From a bacterium (lineage in GTDB: Bacteria; Zhuqueibacterota; QNDG01; JAGLOF01), in NCBI GenBank assembly GCA_016934955.1, contig JAFGRY010000042.1, forward strand, positions 34,516-98,515: a DNA stretch of 64,000 bases, given 5' to 3'. The translations under genes were made by a program, and so were the position numbers. The notes under the pieces were generated by a model. That model searched no databases. It was not told where the DNA came from and saw only the letters and a program-made list of their open reading frames with translations. Positions 45,046 to 54,782 of the stretch are shown in pieces. Position 1 is the first letter of the stretch; each line of letters opens with the position of its first letter.

Positions 45046-45807
45046 TTACGTCTTTCGCGCGAGGACCAGGGTGAAACAGATGACATCATTTTTCAGGCTG
45101 GCATATTCGTTTTCCTGTTGTTCAATATACCCGGAAAAAAGCAGCGCTTTATCAGGGTAGATAATCTTCAGCTCATTGCATCTTTTTCGTATAGCCGCCA
45201 ACTGTTCGTCAAACTCACGGGCATTGCACACCTCGTCTCCCCTGTATTCCGCCACGATCTTCATCCCGGCCTCCGCAATTTCCCGGGCGATAATTTCCTT
45301 TGCGTTCTCCGCACCATGATCGGTATCGTTCTTTTTGCAGCCGTCATCGAGAATAACCATGCCGTCACGCTTTAGCCAGGGTTTTAAAAAGTCAAGGGTT
45401 TCCCGGTAATTCCCGTATACAGGCCCGATTGATCCAAGTACGATGAAATCATACCGGCCGTCCACTGCATTCCTGTCACGGATATCGCCCGTGATGAAAA
45501 CACAGTTCTGCAGCCCTTTCTTCCCGGCAATTCCGTTGGCATAATCGATGAACTCTCCGACCGCATCGATTCCGGTGCACCGAGCATCAAGGGTTTCAGC
45601 GATTGCGCACGCCACCGCACCCTTGCCGCACCCCAGATCGAGCACATCGATATGATGTCTGGTATTGTGCTTTTGTATAATGCTTACAATGGAATCGGCC
45701 GATGATCCGAGCTCCTGGAAATCCTGCAAAATATACGGCAGATACGGGACAAGTTCCGTTGACCCGCAATCCATCGCAGCGGCAATGCTTTCATCGACGC
45801 TCTTCAT
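45046..45807 (-). CDS. Class I SAM-dependent methyltransferase
   Basis: A 253-residue protein with a Rossmann-type methyltransferase core: VLDLGCGKGAVACAIAETL (motif I), CTGIDAVGEFIDYAN (acidic end of strand 2), VFITGDIRDR and DFIVLGSIGPVYG. The C-terminal half has a charged helical region and ends VICFTLVLARKT. It resembles generic small-molecule methyltransferases. GGAGC upstream supports the start. It follows the NTF2-like gene on the same strand; the substrate is unknown. Confidence 0.8.
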   Translation of the reverse strand: MKSVDESIAAAMDCGSTELVPYLPYILQDFQELGSSADSIVSIIQKHNTRHHIDVLDLGCGKGAVACAIAETLDARCTGIDAVGEFIDYANGIAGKKGLQNCVFITGDIRDRNAVDGRYDFIVLGSIGPVYGNYRETLDFLKPWLKRDGMVILDDGCKKNDTDHGAENAKEIIAREIAEAGMKIVAEYRGDEVCNAREFDEQLAAIRKRCNELKIIYPDKALLFSGYIEQQENEYASLKNDVICFTLVLARKT

Positions 45808-45854
45808 GCTGTTGCTCCGCTGCCCCGCACGGAAACCATGGATGGAACCGCCTT

Positions 45855-46229
45855 TCAGCCGGAAATTATTTCAGTGACCTGCGATTTATAATATTTCCAT
45901 TGCGAATCCAGGCGGATGAATATATCAGTAAATAGAACATGATGGTGAAATGTATGGGATCCGAAAGAGCCTTCGATTTCCCCTTTTCCGGTGATGATGC
46001 CGACAGTGTCATAGGTATCGCAGGACATGTCATGAACCGCATAGGTGTGAATTGCCACACCGCCGGGGGTGAAACACTCGAGAATATCACTCTTCGTTTC
46101 GACGGTGCCGTTGAGACTGAAGCCCCGATATGCATCAGCGATCAGCTCGTCGAGTTTTGTGGTATTACCTGATATCAGGGCATTCTTGAGGTCGTTGAAT
46201 GTGTGCAGCAGTGTTCGATCAGTTCCCAT
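45855..46229 (-). CDS. NTF2-like (DUF4440/SnoaL-type) protein
   Basis: A 124-residue protein: an N-terminal helix pair (LHTFNDLKNALISGNTTKLD), then ELIADAYRGFSLNGTVETKS and strands ending FTDIFIRLDSQWKYYKSQVT, the typical Trp-containing last strand. The fold is that of NTF2-like enzymes and binding proteins; no function can be assigned. The start is ATG 46229 with AGAGGTG upstream; the longer frame from 46406 is rejected because its added part is unlike the family. Confidence 0.7.
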   Translation of the reverse strand: MGTDRTLLHTFNDLKNALISGNTTKLDELIADAYRGFSLNGTVETKSDILECFTPGGVAIHTYAVHDMSCDTYDTVGIITGKGEIEGSFGSHTFHHHVLFTDIFIRLDSQWKYYKSQVTEIISG

Positions 46230-46282
46230 TCTCTTCACCTCTTCTCGGCCGCGGCATTCCGTAGCATCCTCTGGATGCCATA

Positions 46283-47140
46283 CTATAGTGAATGAACAGA
46301 GCGGATCATGCCTTCGATTTCTTCTCCGGAAAACAGGTCTGCCCGGGCGGTGTATGTCATTGTCCAGATCTTTCCACCGGTAAGGCGATGGAAAACCAGC
46401 GTCCACAGTTCGTTATTATTCCACAGGTAACTGTACAGGCACCACGTCCCCTTGACACCGGCATACTCCCTCTCTTTTTCCAGCTGTATAAAGTAGTCCC
46501 ATTTCGCCTGCGTCCGGGACAATATTTCCCACTGATAGTCATGTTCAGTCATTCCCGGAAAGGCTTCCTGCACGGTCAGATAAAAGGTCTTCATTACCTC
46601 ACTGTCTGCCCCGTCCCGCCAGTCGAGTTTGAGGACGCATTTGGAATGTTCCGCTGTACTGTACGATGGCGGAGCCTCCATGGTAACAGACGTGCCGTCG
46701 GTATAGGACTTCCACGCTCTGTCCTTCTCGATGACGGCTATGGTTTCGTTTAGTGATGCCAGGGCCGCCCGCGCCCGCGAAGATGAATCCGCCTGCACCA
46801 GCGCCCGTCCGATCCAGAGGTGCTGCAGCAGCGTCCAGGGAGATGTCGCGGGATCATACACGGATGAATCGGGCCCTGTCCCGTACACGGCAACCGCCTT
46901 CTCAAGGGCGATGCGCGCCTCCTCCATGTTCTGAATGGCCCGCCAGCCTTCGCCGCCCCGCCGGGCGTTTAGCATGCCGTGGAGCTTGTACAGCGCGCAC
47001 TCCATCTGCTCTAAGGCAGGCAGGGATATATAGGCCATTGCCATATCGTATTCGGTGCGAACCTGGCCATGTGCTGATGCAGTCACCATGCCTATAATTG
47101 TAATAAGGACACTAAATTTGAACAGTCGTTTTATCTGCAT
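46283..47140 (-). CDS. Secreted protein of unknown function
   Basis: A 285-residue protein with a signal peptide (FKFSVLITIIGMVTASAHGQ). The mature N-terminal half is helical, with LPALEQMECALYKLHGMLNA, AIQNMEEARIALEKAVAVYG and a repeat-like LASLNETIAVIEKDRAW, resembling a TPR-like bundle. The C-terminal half is richer in strands and Trp (WCLYSYLWNNNELWTLVFHR). I do not recognise a family. GGAAGAG precedes the ATG. It lies 34 bases after the FecR-domain gene, so it may belong to the same secreted cluster. Confidence 0.6.
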   Translation of the reverse strand: MQIKRLFKFSVLITIIGMVTASAHGQVRTEYDMAMAYISLPALEQMECALYKLHGMLNARRGGEGWRAIQNMEEARIALEKAVAVYGTGPDSSVYDPATSPWTLLQHLWIGRALVQADSSSRARAALASLNETIAVIEKDRAWKSYTDGTSVTMEAPPSYSTAEHSKCVLKLDWRDGADSEVMKTFYLTVQEAFPGMTEHDYQWEILSRTQAKWDYFIQLEKEREYAGVKGTWCLYSYLWNNNELWTLVFHRLTGGKIWTMTYTARADLFSGEEIEGMIRSVHSL

Positions 47141-47174
47141 TTCTCTTCCGGCAGAACCTTACGCGTTTCATATA

Positions 47175-49565
47175 TCAGTTAATGATTTCAATCGTGCCCT
47201 CGGCGATCTTTTCTCCCTGAATAAACAGCTCACAGCGGTACCTCCCCGGCTTCCAGGTCCCTTTTGTTTCCGAACCCCAGCCGCTGTTATGCAGTGATTC
47301 ATCCCACCCCTTGGGCTGATAGCAGTTCTGGGTCATGCGCGCATATTCGCTTCCGTCGGAACGGTACCAGACTGCCTCTACAATGAAATCTCTTCTTCGC
47401 GCCTGCTTTGGATACGTGAGGTAGAGGTCCCAGCTGATGTAGCGTGTATTTGAACTCGAAAACCGGTTATGGTACACGCGCTGATCCACAGGCAGAAAGT
47501 CTTTTCCTTTCTCAAAAAACCGTAGACTTTTTACATTCGCATCAAGAGACGGGATATCATAAACGGGCTGACCTGCGCCGGTGACTTCAAAATGTTCATC
47601 GGCGATTTCCCTGCCTTGCAGGAAAAGCTTCACGTTATATATTCCGGGATTCCAGTTGCCGGGCTCTTCCCATCCGACACCATCGGTGTGATATGAACCG
47701 TTCCATCCGCCTTGAATGGTATAAGATTTTGTATGTCTGGAAAATTCGCCGCCGTCAGGGTTATACCAGATCACTTCAATATCAAACGGTACGTCGTGGT
47801 TCGTCTCCGGATAGGTCAGACGGAGCTCATAATTCACATACCGTACCGTCGACGCTGAAAACCGGTTCGCATATCTGCGCTGTTCCACCGGAGTAATCCC
47901 ACGGCCGCTTTCATAAAAACGCAGATCTTCCAGTCTCGCGCCGAGTGAGGCAATATCCAGGGCGGTGGTACCGTTATCGGCATCATCACTTATTCCCGGG
48001 TTCAAGCCGTGTCCGCTTAACAAATTTTCCCAGATTCCCCGATGCAACGGCTGGACCTGTCCAAGAATTCCCCCGGTGGCCGTAATCTGCTGATCTTCGA
48101 TCAGGGTGATGCTCTCTCCGCTCACCGTGTTGGTAATATCAGCGCTGCCTTCAACAATATAGACATTGCTGAGTTCTCTATCAGGAATATGCGAAACAAT
48201 CACATCCGTTCCGCGCATATTAAGAAGGTTATGCCCGGCTTTAACACTGAATATCGATCGTTTCTTCCACCCCCGGGTAACATATCTCACCCATCCCTTG
48301 ATCACACTGACAATACTGGTTTTTAGCGGTGTATCAGCATTCTCCCTGAAAAAATCGGCAAAATGTATTTCCGAGTTCTCCCCGATGTTAAAAAAAGCCC
48401 CGTCGGCACCATCACTTTCCCGGGGGGGAAAAAATGCGGAACGGTGGTACCATTGCATTTCCGGATCAAGAAAGACAACCGTCGCATGGCTTTGAGGCCC
48501 CGTACGAAGCCAGTCGCCGACTTTCAGCGGCACATCATTATACGTAACAGGATAGGGCTCACCGCAGCCGGGATCTCTCACCACGGTTCCATCAAAATTA
48601 ACGAGTCTTGCGACAACACCTTCCTTAAGCGCCGCCGCGACTTTTTCATCGATACTGCCGGCATACATCGCCTCCACTTTGGATCGGAGCTGCTCAAACG
48701 CTGCCTGACTGATTTCCCGGTCCAGTAAATTGCTTTTTTTGAATACATGCGCCAGGGCGCTGGCGATTGTCGTCAACGGGTTATCTATTGCGTATCCGGA
48801 TGCGTACGGTATGTGGCTGTGTATATTATTTCTTTGACTAGTGGTACAGAGTATACAGTACCGTTCATTCTCACTCACCGCGAATTCGAATCCGGCGAAG
48901 GTCTGCATGGTCGCGGGCCTGCGGACTTTTTTGTGCATATCAAACAGACTGTTAGTCTGGCTTCTAAATACCGCCTGCAATTCAAAAATGTCCCACTGCG
49001 CGTACAGCTGGATTCTATAGCCGGGACACTCATGATAGGTGACATCCTTGCGCTGCCAGGCAAATGGTTCCTTTATCGACTCGCGCCAATAGAGGTGGTG
49101 ATTTGTGATGACATCCTCTTTCCATTCCTCACCGGGGTTTGTCGAATGTGCAAATCTTGCCGCACTCTTTTCAATCTCCGCCCGGGCGGTTTGCCCCGCT
49201 CCCAGGCGGTACAGTGAAAATACGACAGGATATTCACTGTATTCTTTCGTAATATCACCGCTCCTGACAACAGCATTCCGGTCCTCGCCTTTGTCGGGTT
49301 TGTCCACCCAGAGCGGCAGGGTCAGCGATACACTGCCGTCTTTATCGCCATAGAAAAACTGGCCGAGCAGATTATACGGCATGCTGCCGAACGCGGCCCC
49401 ATCCTTCGGGTAAAATCCCAGTTTCGGAAATTCCACCTTCAAAATATCCTGTACCTGTTTCCAGGGATTGCCCTGATCCTGGGCCTGCGTCGGACCGGCA
49501 CACAGCAGTATGTAAAGTACGGTACATAACAGTACGAAACAGTGTGTCGTAATGGTGCGTCCCAT
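47175..49565 (-). CDS. Secreted FecR-domain protein with two C-terminal tandem repeats
   Basis: A 796-residue protein with a signal peptide (HCFVLLCTVLYILLCAGPTQ). The middle carries a FecR-type domain: VGDWLRTGPQSHATVVFLD, SEIHFADF, TSIVSVIKGWVRYVT and SVKAGHNLLNMRGTDVIVSH followed by VYIVEGSADIT. Here it is not linked to an anti-sigma membrane segment. The C-terminus has two copies of a roughly 115-residue beta module, each starting LRFYESG or LRFFEKG, containing NRFSASTVRY or NRFSSSNTRY, and ending NPGIYNVKLFLQG or KPGRYRCELFIQG. GGGAGGA before ATG 49565 sets the start. Likely a surface-associated or periplasmic protein; function unknown. Confidence 0.7.
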   Translation of the reverse strand: MGRTITTHCFVLLCTVLYILLCAGPTQAQDQGNPWKQVQDILKVEFPKLGFYPKDGAAFGSMPYNLLGQFFYGDKDGSVSLTLPLWVDKPDKGEDRNAVVRSGDITKEYSEYPVVFSLYRLGAGQTARAEIEKSAARFAHSTNPGEEWKEDVITNHHLYWRESIKEPFAWQRKDVTYHECPGYRIQLYAQWDIFELQAVFRSQTNSLFDMHKKVRRPATMQTFAGFEFAVSENERYCILCTTSQRNNIHSHIPYASGYAIDNPLTTIASALAHVFKKSNLLDREISQAAFEQLRSKVEAMYAGSIDEKVAAALKEGVVARLVNFDGTVVRDPGCGEPYPVTYNDVPLKVGDWLRTGPQSHATVVFLDPEMQWYHRSAFFPPRESDGADGAFFNIGENSEIHFADFFRENADTPLKTSIVSVIKGWVRYVTRGWKKRSIFSVKAGHNLLNMRGTDVIVSHIPDRELSNVYIVEGSADITNTVSGESITLIEDQQITATGGILGQVQPLHRGIWENLLSGHGLNPGISDDADNGTTALDIASLGARLEDLRFYESGRGITPVEQRRYANRFSASTVRYVNYELRLTYPETNHDVPFDIEVIWYNPDGGEFSRHTKSYTIQGGWNGSYHTDGVGWEEPGNWNPGIYNVKLFLQGREIADEHFEVTGAGQPVYDIPSLDANVKSLRFFEKGKDFLPVDQRVYHNRFSSSNTRYISWDLYLTYPKQARRRDFIVEAVWYRSDGSEYARMTQNCYQPKGWDESLHNSGWGSETKGTWKPGRYRCELFIQGEKIAEGTIEIIN

Positions 49566-49608
49566 GAGTATCCTCCCGATACGGAGCCTGAAAGCTGAGC
49601 CCTGAATA

Positions 49609-51003
49609 TTATTGATAGTAAAAATATACATTATCCACAAACACTGTCGGGATATCTCCTGAAAAAACCAGCTGGGCGAGATGCCCGCGCTGCGTCAGCC
49701 CGGTGAAGGAGGAAAGCGGGATATCCAGACTGACCCAGGTGTCGGTCTCGAGACCGTCGTTTGCATTAAATGAGAGCTCATATTCGACATCATCCCCGCC
49801 GCTCCAGACGCCGTTCGCGCCGAAATCGACGAGCTTTACCTTGAAAACCTTTGGCAGGGACGTGGGGTCCGGTGTCCAGATGTCCAGGTGAAAATGAGTC
49901 ATGGGTGCGGCATCGATCGTCGGAGCCGTGAATTCAACGCCCACAAAATTGAGATTCCTGTACAGCAGTACCGCATCGCCGGCAATATCGACCATTTCCA
50001 AAACAGCCGTTGAATACTGCCACCCGGTATTCCAGTTGATGCCCGGATGATTCGCATACGCATCACTGAAGAGCGAAATAACCTGTTGTGCCGGAACAGC
50101 GGGAACAGGAGCCGGCAGGCCGGGGCCGAAGGCATCCCCGACCGTCACGCGAAGTGTCTGCTCTGCGGCCGCACCAAGTTGAATGACAATGTCCGCGACA
50201 CCCTCAGACAGCGCCACTATACGTCCATCTTCCATTACGGTGGCAACCGATTCATTCAGGGATGCCATGGTAAAATAGGTCAGAGACAATTCAAGCGTCA
50301 AGTCTGCCCCGTCAACGGTAAACGTAACACCGGTTATTCCCGGATCGATCACCATGCCTGCCGTAGTGGATACGTTCGCACTGGCGAGATTGATACGGGG
50401 ATTGGAAACGGCGTTTCCCTTTTCATATGTTATTTCATCTAACCAGATCGTCCCCCCCAGACCAATGGCGTCGGGTCCGGCGGCATACTGAAACATGCCC
50501 GTTTCGGCCGTGAGTTTGTCCGCCAGCGGAATGGGAATGGTATACTTCTGCCAGGATGTACCCAGCACGATGCCTTTCTGCAATACCTGATACAGAGAAT
50601 TGCCGGTATTATCATTTCCAAACCCGATATCCGCGACGGTGGTTTTGTCCGATTTCCCCCAAAAGGTCAGGGCGGTATACCCCGAAAGGTCGCGCGGAAA
50701 TGTTGAATAGAAAACGCCTCCGGCAAACCAGCCGGAAGGGTCATTCAATCCGGGAACGGTTATCCGGATGGACCGCACCCCCTTCCAGGACACATCATCA
50801 TCGATTTCAAAAGCGTCATACTTGGAATTGGCAAAAGCGGCATAATCGAGTCCGCTCACAAAGTCGTCCTGAAACACCTCGCCGAATGACGGGTGTGTCG
50901 CCGGTTCAAGCAGACTGACATCCCGCTTGCAATGAGCCGTAAGACCGGCGAGCAAAATCATCGGCATTATTATAACAAGGCGTGATACTCTTTCATGTTT
51001 CAT
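49609..51003 (-). CDS. Lipoprotein with carbohydrate-binding-like and Ig-like domains
   Basis: A 464-residue protein with a signal peptide and relaxed lipobox LTAHC (Cys25, His at -1). The N-terminal domain (VRSIRITVPGLNDPSGWFAG, LSGYTALTFWGKSD, GTIWLDEITYE) and the C-terminal domain (MTHFHLDIWTPDPTSLPKVF, SSFTGLTQRGHLAQLVFSGD, PTVFVDNVYFYY) are jelly-roll modules of the kind attached to glycosidases. Between them lies a BIG2-like bacterial Ig domain (ESVATVMEDGRIVALSEGVA). No catalytic residues are evident. It precedes the FecR gene and follows the glycosidase-barrel gene, suggesting glycan binding at the surface. Confidence 0.7.
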   Translation of the reverse strand: MKHERVSRLVIIMPMILLAGLTAHCKRDVSLLEPATHPSFGEVFQDDFVSGLDYAAFANSKYDAFEIDDDVSWKGVRSIRITVPGLNDPSGWFAGGVFYSTFPRDLSGYTALTFWGKSDKTTVADIGFGNDNTGNSLYQVLQKGIVLGTSWQKYTIPIPLADKLTAETGMFQYAAGPDAIGLGGTIWLDEITYEKGNAVSNPRINLASANVSTTAGMVIDPGITGVTFTVDGADLTLELSLTYFTMASLNESVATVMEDGRIVALSEGVADIVIQLGAAAEQTLRVTVGDAFGPGLPAPVPAVPAQQVISLFSDAYANHPGINWNTGWQYSTAVLEMVDIAGDAVLLYRNLNFVGVEFTAPTIDAAPMTHFHLDIWTPDPTSLPKVFKVKLVDFGANGVWSGGDDVEYELSFNANDGLETDTWVSLDIPLSSFTGLTQRGHLAQLVFSGDIPTVFVDNVYFYYQ

Positions 51004-51052
51004 ATCCTGCCTCCAGATAATGGGTGTACATGCTTCTCTCTGTTTCCCCCGC

Positions 51053-54000
51053 CTACATGCTGATATTGAAATGAAGATAGGTTCTTATTTCCCATTCGCT
51101 GCCCCGGGGATAGCCCGAAAGATCGAGATCGGCGTCACTGTAGTCCAGAGAGGGATCTGGATAATACCGGGTTGAGTACTGATCGAGTGTCCGCCTGGTG
51201 AACCGTATACCCAGCCGTGTCTGCGGCAGGTCAAACCAGAGCGGCTTCCCGAATGATGTCGACAGATCGATCATTACCTGGAGGGGAAAGGTGAGATTGT
51301 GGTCACAATGATAATCATAGGGGCCCCAGTCGTTCACTTTGATAAAAGACATCAGCCTGGTCTGTCCCCAGACGATCCGCAGGTCCCCCCCGTATCGGTG
51401 AATCAGGCGTTCATCGTCACCGTTCGGCTCACCGTCACCCGCGTAAAGGTTGGCGATGATTCCGAAGCGTGTGCCGGGTTTTGACACGATGCGTGCGTGA
51501 GCTTCCCGCAGATCATGAGCGGGCACCCCGCCGGGATGGACATAAATGGTCCGGCCGTCTTTATCGAAGTAGGGAGCAGCATCGATTGTCGTCGGCTGAT
51601 GCTTGTAGACGAACCCGGCGCTGACGGCAAGCGGCGCGTCTTCAATGATATCGCTGTCCCAGGAGTACATCCATGTCGCAGGTGTCGGATCCCAGGTAAC
51701 TAAAAACTCTCCGGCCGTCATTTCACGATTGCCTCGGACAGCGAAAGGATCGTCGATGATATTCCGGGGACGTCCCGGCGCAGGCACGTCGCCGGGGATG
51801 GGGCCCTCGATCGGTTTCTGCCAGAGAACGTTGGGCGCGAGCTGAAGATGTCCGACGCTGTAGGCGCATCCCGTGAGCAGATGATACTGGTTGCCGCTGC
51901 CGCTGTCTTTCAATTTCCAGCCTGTATAGGTTTGAGTCATATCCGAGCCGCCACCGGCAACCAGGCCCATGGCCGCGGCCTGTCCATACCATTTCACGGG
52001 ACCGATGGCATAGGTGAGTTTGATTTTGCCGCCCCAGGTGTCACGTGCCTTGATCTTGTCCTGATAGACCGTGTAATGGCCCGGGCCGCCGTCGACGATC
52101 TGGAACGATTCACCGATACGCGGCGCACCCGCCCAGATGCCGCCGATTTCGATACCGATGCCCGCGAGCTTCGTTTCGATATGAAGGGTCACCCTGCGCG
52201 TCGGAGGCACGGGAATGGCCAGTGAGCTGACGGCGCTTTCCTGTTTCGCGATGTCTTCATGATAGATACCGGTGAGAAAAAACGGCCCTATTCCCCGACT
52301 GTATTTTACCAGAACCGCCGGATTGGCCCCCCACCAGAGCTGCGGACCAAAGGCGACCTTCAATCCATTCAGCAGTTTTTTCCCTGCCAGTTCAATGCCC
52401 AGCGGCGCCATACCGTTGTAGATATCGATATTCGGACCGTAATTAGCCTCCCGGTACAACCCAAAGAAATCACCCTCGTAGCCCCAATGGTAATGACCTG
52501 TTCGATAAAATCCCTCAAGATTGAACCAGCGGTGCTTCCAGCTGATTCCGGCACGGTAGACGGCGATTCGATTCAGTGACGTCAGCTGCAGATCGCCCTG
52601 TCTGCTCTTAACCGATGCGGGTCGGCCTCGATTTTCATAAAAAATCTCATCTATGGGATTTGTTGCTACATTGCCGAGGACATTGAACGACGCAAAGCCC
52701 CGAAGATACTCGGACGGCTTTGCTTCTATATCCGCGTAAAAAGACTCCATGTGATCGAATCCCAGCGCGTCGGGATATGTCTGTTCACCGGCAACCGGCT
52801 TGTCCGGAGTCGAAACGCGATCACCGCCGGTATTGAACGTCGTCGTTTCCATCCGTAATCCGCTCACCCGCAGGGCGCCGCTCTGTTCCGCCGTCACCGC
52901 GGCCCGGTCGCCCCTGGCCGTGAGAACGGCGTCTGTGATCTGAATGGCGGAAAAGTGTTCCCTGATTTTTTCGCCGGACATCCGCGCCGCATATGGATTG
53001 ACCTGATGCGCCGCTTTCAGGGCATAGTACGCCGCCCGGGGATAGAGCTGGTAGTGCCCGTTGGCATCGGTGCGGCCCTTGGCACAGATGCCGAACCACT
53101 CTTCATTCATGTTGTTTTCACCCGGTTCCAAATCATCCGGGTATCCCCCGTTGGCCCAGGAAGCATCGCTGTCATGAATATCGAGGTTCGATGTTTGTCC
53201 GTATTTCCACCAGCCGTCGCTGAACTGGAAGGTGAATCCCCCGATCGAATTGCCGTTTTTACCCAGGCCCGCGGCCTCTTCATAGATCTCCCGCCAGTTG
53301 CCCAGTAGATACCAGGCCTGGGATGCCTGGTCTTCCTCACCCTTCATCGCATTGAACGCATCCGCGCCGAACTCGGTAATCATGACCGGGATGTCAAGCA
53401 TGTTCCGCACTCTCTCGAACGCATCCCTGAAGGAGACACCGCGATACATATTAGTGCCGAATATATCGATATTCCCGCACTCTTCGGCGATGATATCAAG
53501 AAAGAGCAGGTCGCCGTTGCACATGGCCACGGGATGAGATGCATCGATCGTTTTCATGTTCCGGGCGGCGTCATCGAAAAGCCGGTACATGGGACGGGCG
53601 CGGCGGGTGGATTCCCGGTCCTTAACCGGAATATCTTCGCTCTCGGCCCCCTCCCAGAACAGGCCGTAATTGTTTTCGTTTCCCAGCAGGTACATCAGCA
53701 GCCCCGGCGTATCTTTACACGATTCGGCCAGCGCCGCTGTTTCCGCAAGCAGCACCTCCCGAACACGCTGATCTGCATAATCCGTATTTTCATTCCACGA
53801 TCCGTTTACCGTGATCCCGTACCGGCCGAACGAGTGATTGAGCACCGTATAGATGCCGTAGGTCTCGTAGATGTAGGTGATCCACCTCGGCGGAATACCG
53901 GTGTACTGGCGAATGGCATTAACCCCCATATTCTGTAAAAGGGACATTTCCCGGTCGAGCGCTTCCTTTATAAAACGATCCGGCTGATTCCAGAGACTGT

Positions 54001-54223
54001 AGTTGAAATTCGTGCCAACGGGATAGTAATCCCAATTCATACCGTTGATCATGAAATCGTTTCCATCAATCTGCAGCGTGAACCCTTCGGTGTCCGCGTT
54101 GATTTTCACATCGGACCTTTGTGCGAAACCGGCAGCAGACGACATCAGCAGAATTGAAAGAGCAATCAGCGCTGAACAGCGCCGGGTAACTACGCATGCC
54201 AGCCCGCGTTCTCTTATATGCAT
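51053..54223 (-). CDS. Glycoside hydrolase (GH2-like TIM barrel) fused to an outer-membrane-type beta-barrel
   Basis: A 1,056-residue secreted protein (signal ALIALSILLMSSAAGFAQ). Residues about 35-430 form a GH2-like barrel: MINGMNWDYYPVGTNF, MGVNAIRQYTGIPPRWITYI, LMYLLGNENNYGLFWEG with the acid/base Glu in NEN, and IPVMITEFGADAF with the nucleophile Glu. The rest, about 600 residues, is alternating strands with many Trp/Tyr, short turns and a terminal aromatic-hydrophobic strand (WEIRTYLHFNISM), as in outer-membrane barrels. GGAGG before ATG 54223 sets the start. A surface-exposed glucanase or transglycosidase anchored by its own barrel is inferred. Confidence 0.68.
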   Translation of the reverse strand: MHIRERGLACVVTRRCSALIALSILLMSSAAGFAQRSDVKINADTEGFTLQIDGNDFMINGMNWDYYPVGTNFNYSLWNQPDRFIKEALDREMSLLQNMGVNAIRQYTGIPPRWITYIYETYGIYTVLNHSFGRYGITVNGSWNENTDYADQRVREVLLAETAALAESCKDTPGLLMYLLGNENNYGLFWEGAESEDIPVKDRESTRRARPMYRLFDDAARNMKTIDASHPVAMCNGDLLFLDIIAEECGNIDIFGTNMYRGVSFRDAFERVRNMLDIPVMITEFGADAFNAMKGEEDQASQAWYLLGNWREIYEEAAGLGKNGNSIGGFTFQFSDGWWKYGQTSNLDIHDSDASWANGGYPDDLEPGENNMNEEWFGICAKGRTDANGHYQLYPRAAYYALKAAHQVNPYAARMSGEKIREHFSAIQITDAVLTARGDRAAVTAEQSGALRVSGLRMETTTFNTGGDRVSTPDKPVAGEQTYPDALGFDHMESFYADIEAKPSEYLRGFASFNVLGNVATNPIDEIFYENRGRPASVKSRQGDLQLTSLNRIAVYRAGISWKHRWFNLEGFYRTGHYHWGYEGDFFGLYREANYGPNIDIYNGMAPLGIELAGKKLLNGLKVAFGPQLWWGANPAVLVKYSRGIGPFFLTGIYHEDIAKQESAVSSLAIPVPPTRRVTLHIETKLAGIGIEIGGIWAGAPRIGESFQIVDGGPGHYTVYQDKIKARDTWGGKIKLTYAIGPVKWYGQAAAMGLVAGGGSDMTQTYTGWKLKDSGSGNQYHLLTGCAYSVGHLQLAPNVLWQKPIEGPIPGDVPAPGRPRNIIDDPFAVRGNREMTAGEFLVTWDPTPATWMYSWDSDIIEDAPLAVSAGFVYKHQPTTIDAAPYFDKDGRTIYVHPGGVPAHDLREAHARIVSKPGTRFGIIANLYAGDGEPNGDDERLIHRYGGDLRIVWGQTRLMSFIKVNDWGPYDYHCDHNLTFPLQVMIDLSTSFGKPLWFDLPQTRLGIRFTRRTLDQYSTRYYPDPSLDYSDADLDLSGYPRGSEWEIRTYLHFNISM

Positions 54224-54782
54224 ATATCCTCCCACGTCAATAATTATGCAACGGGTGGTCCCTGTTCACCATCGGCACCCGGGTATCCATTTCGGTTTGC
54301 GTGCATTATGACAGACAATCAGGTGGTATGACGGATGGCGGAACGGCTGCAAGACAGATGTCACCATGGACCGGCCCCATTTTTCAGGCACTGCTGCCGC
54401 AGTGATGGTCGGCAGCCGCCGTTACGATCATGAGCACGATCATGATCGCCGCTGTCCTGGATATGTCGACCCGGTGATGCCGACAGCAGGGCTGAAATGA
54501 GTACATACTGCAGATTAACGGAATTTCGTTTCAATGTAAGAATACGGCTGAAAAATAACAAGTGCTTTGTAGCAAGGCTGCGGGGTATTGAATATGTCCC
54601 CATCGACGATCCAGCGGGACAACGGGAAAAACCGATAAAGATGAAGACATCCATTATGAGAGTGCTGATGTCAAACAGTGAATTTTCTCATTAGAGTACA
54701 TATGACGACATAAGAGATGCTTCTTGTATTTTAATCAAAATGAGGGTATATTACTCCCGGTAATCATGAGGAATATGGCTGA
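54224..54782. promoter_or_regulatory. Divergent intergenic region between glycosidase-barrel and HTH-EIIA genes
   Basis: About 560 bases without a supported gene. The small frames inside (for example 54361-54654 minus) lack family features and good ribosome-binding sites. It must hold the promoters of both divergent genes. On the plus side TTGTAT (54724-54729) and TATATT (54747-54752), 17 bases apart, form a reasonable sigma-70 promoter for the HTH-EIIA/Ehr operon. Confidence 0.55.

Noticed and set aside
54361..54654. 97-codon minus-strand frame in the divergent region
   Set aside because: Composition is not protein-like, no ribosome-binding site is seen and it overlaps the expected promoters.
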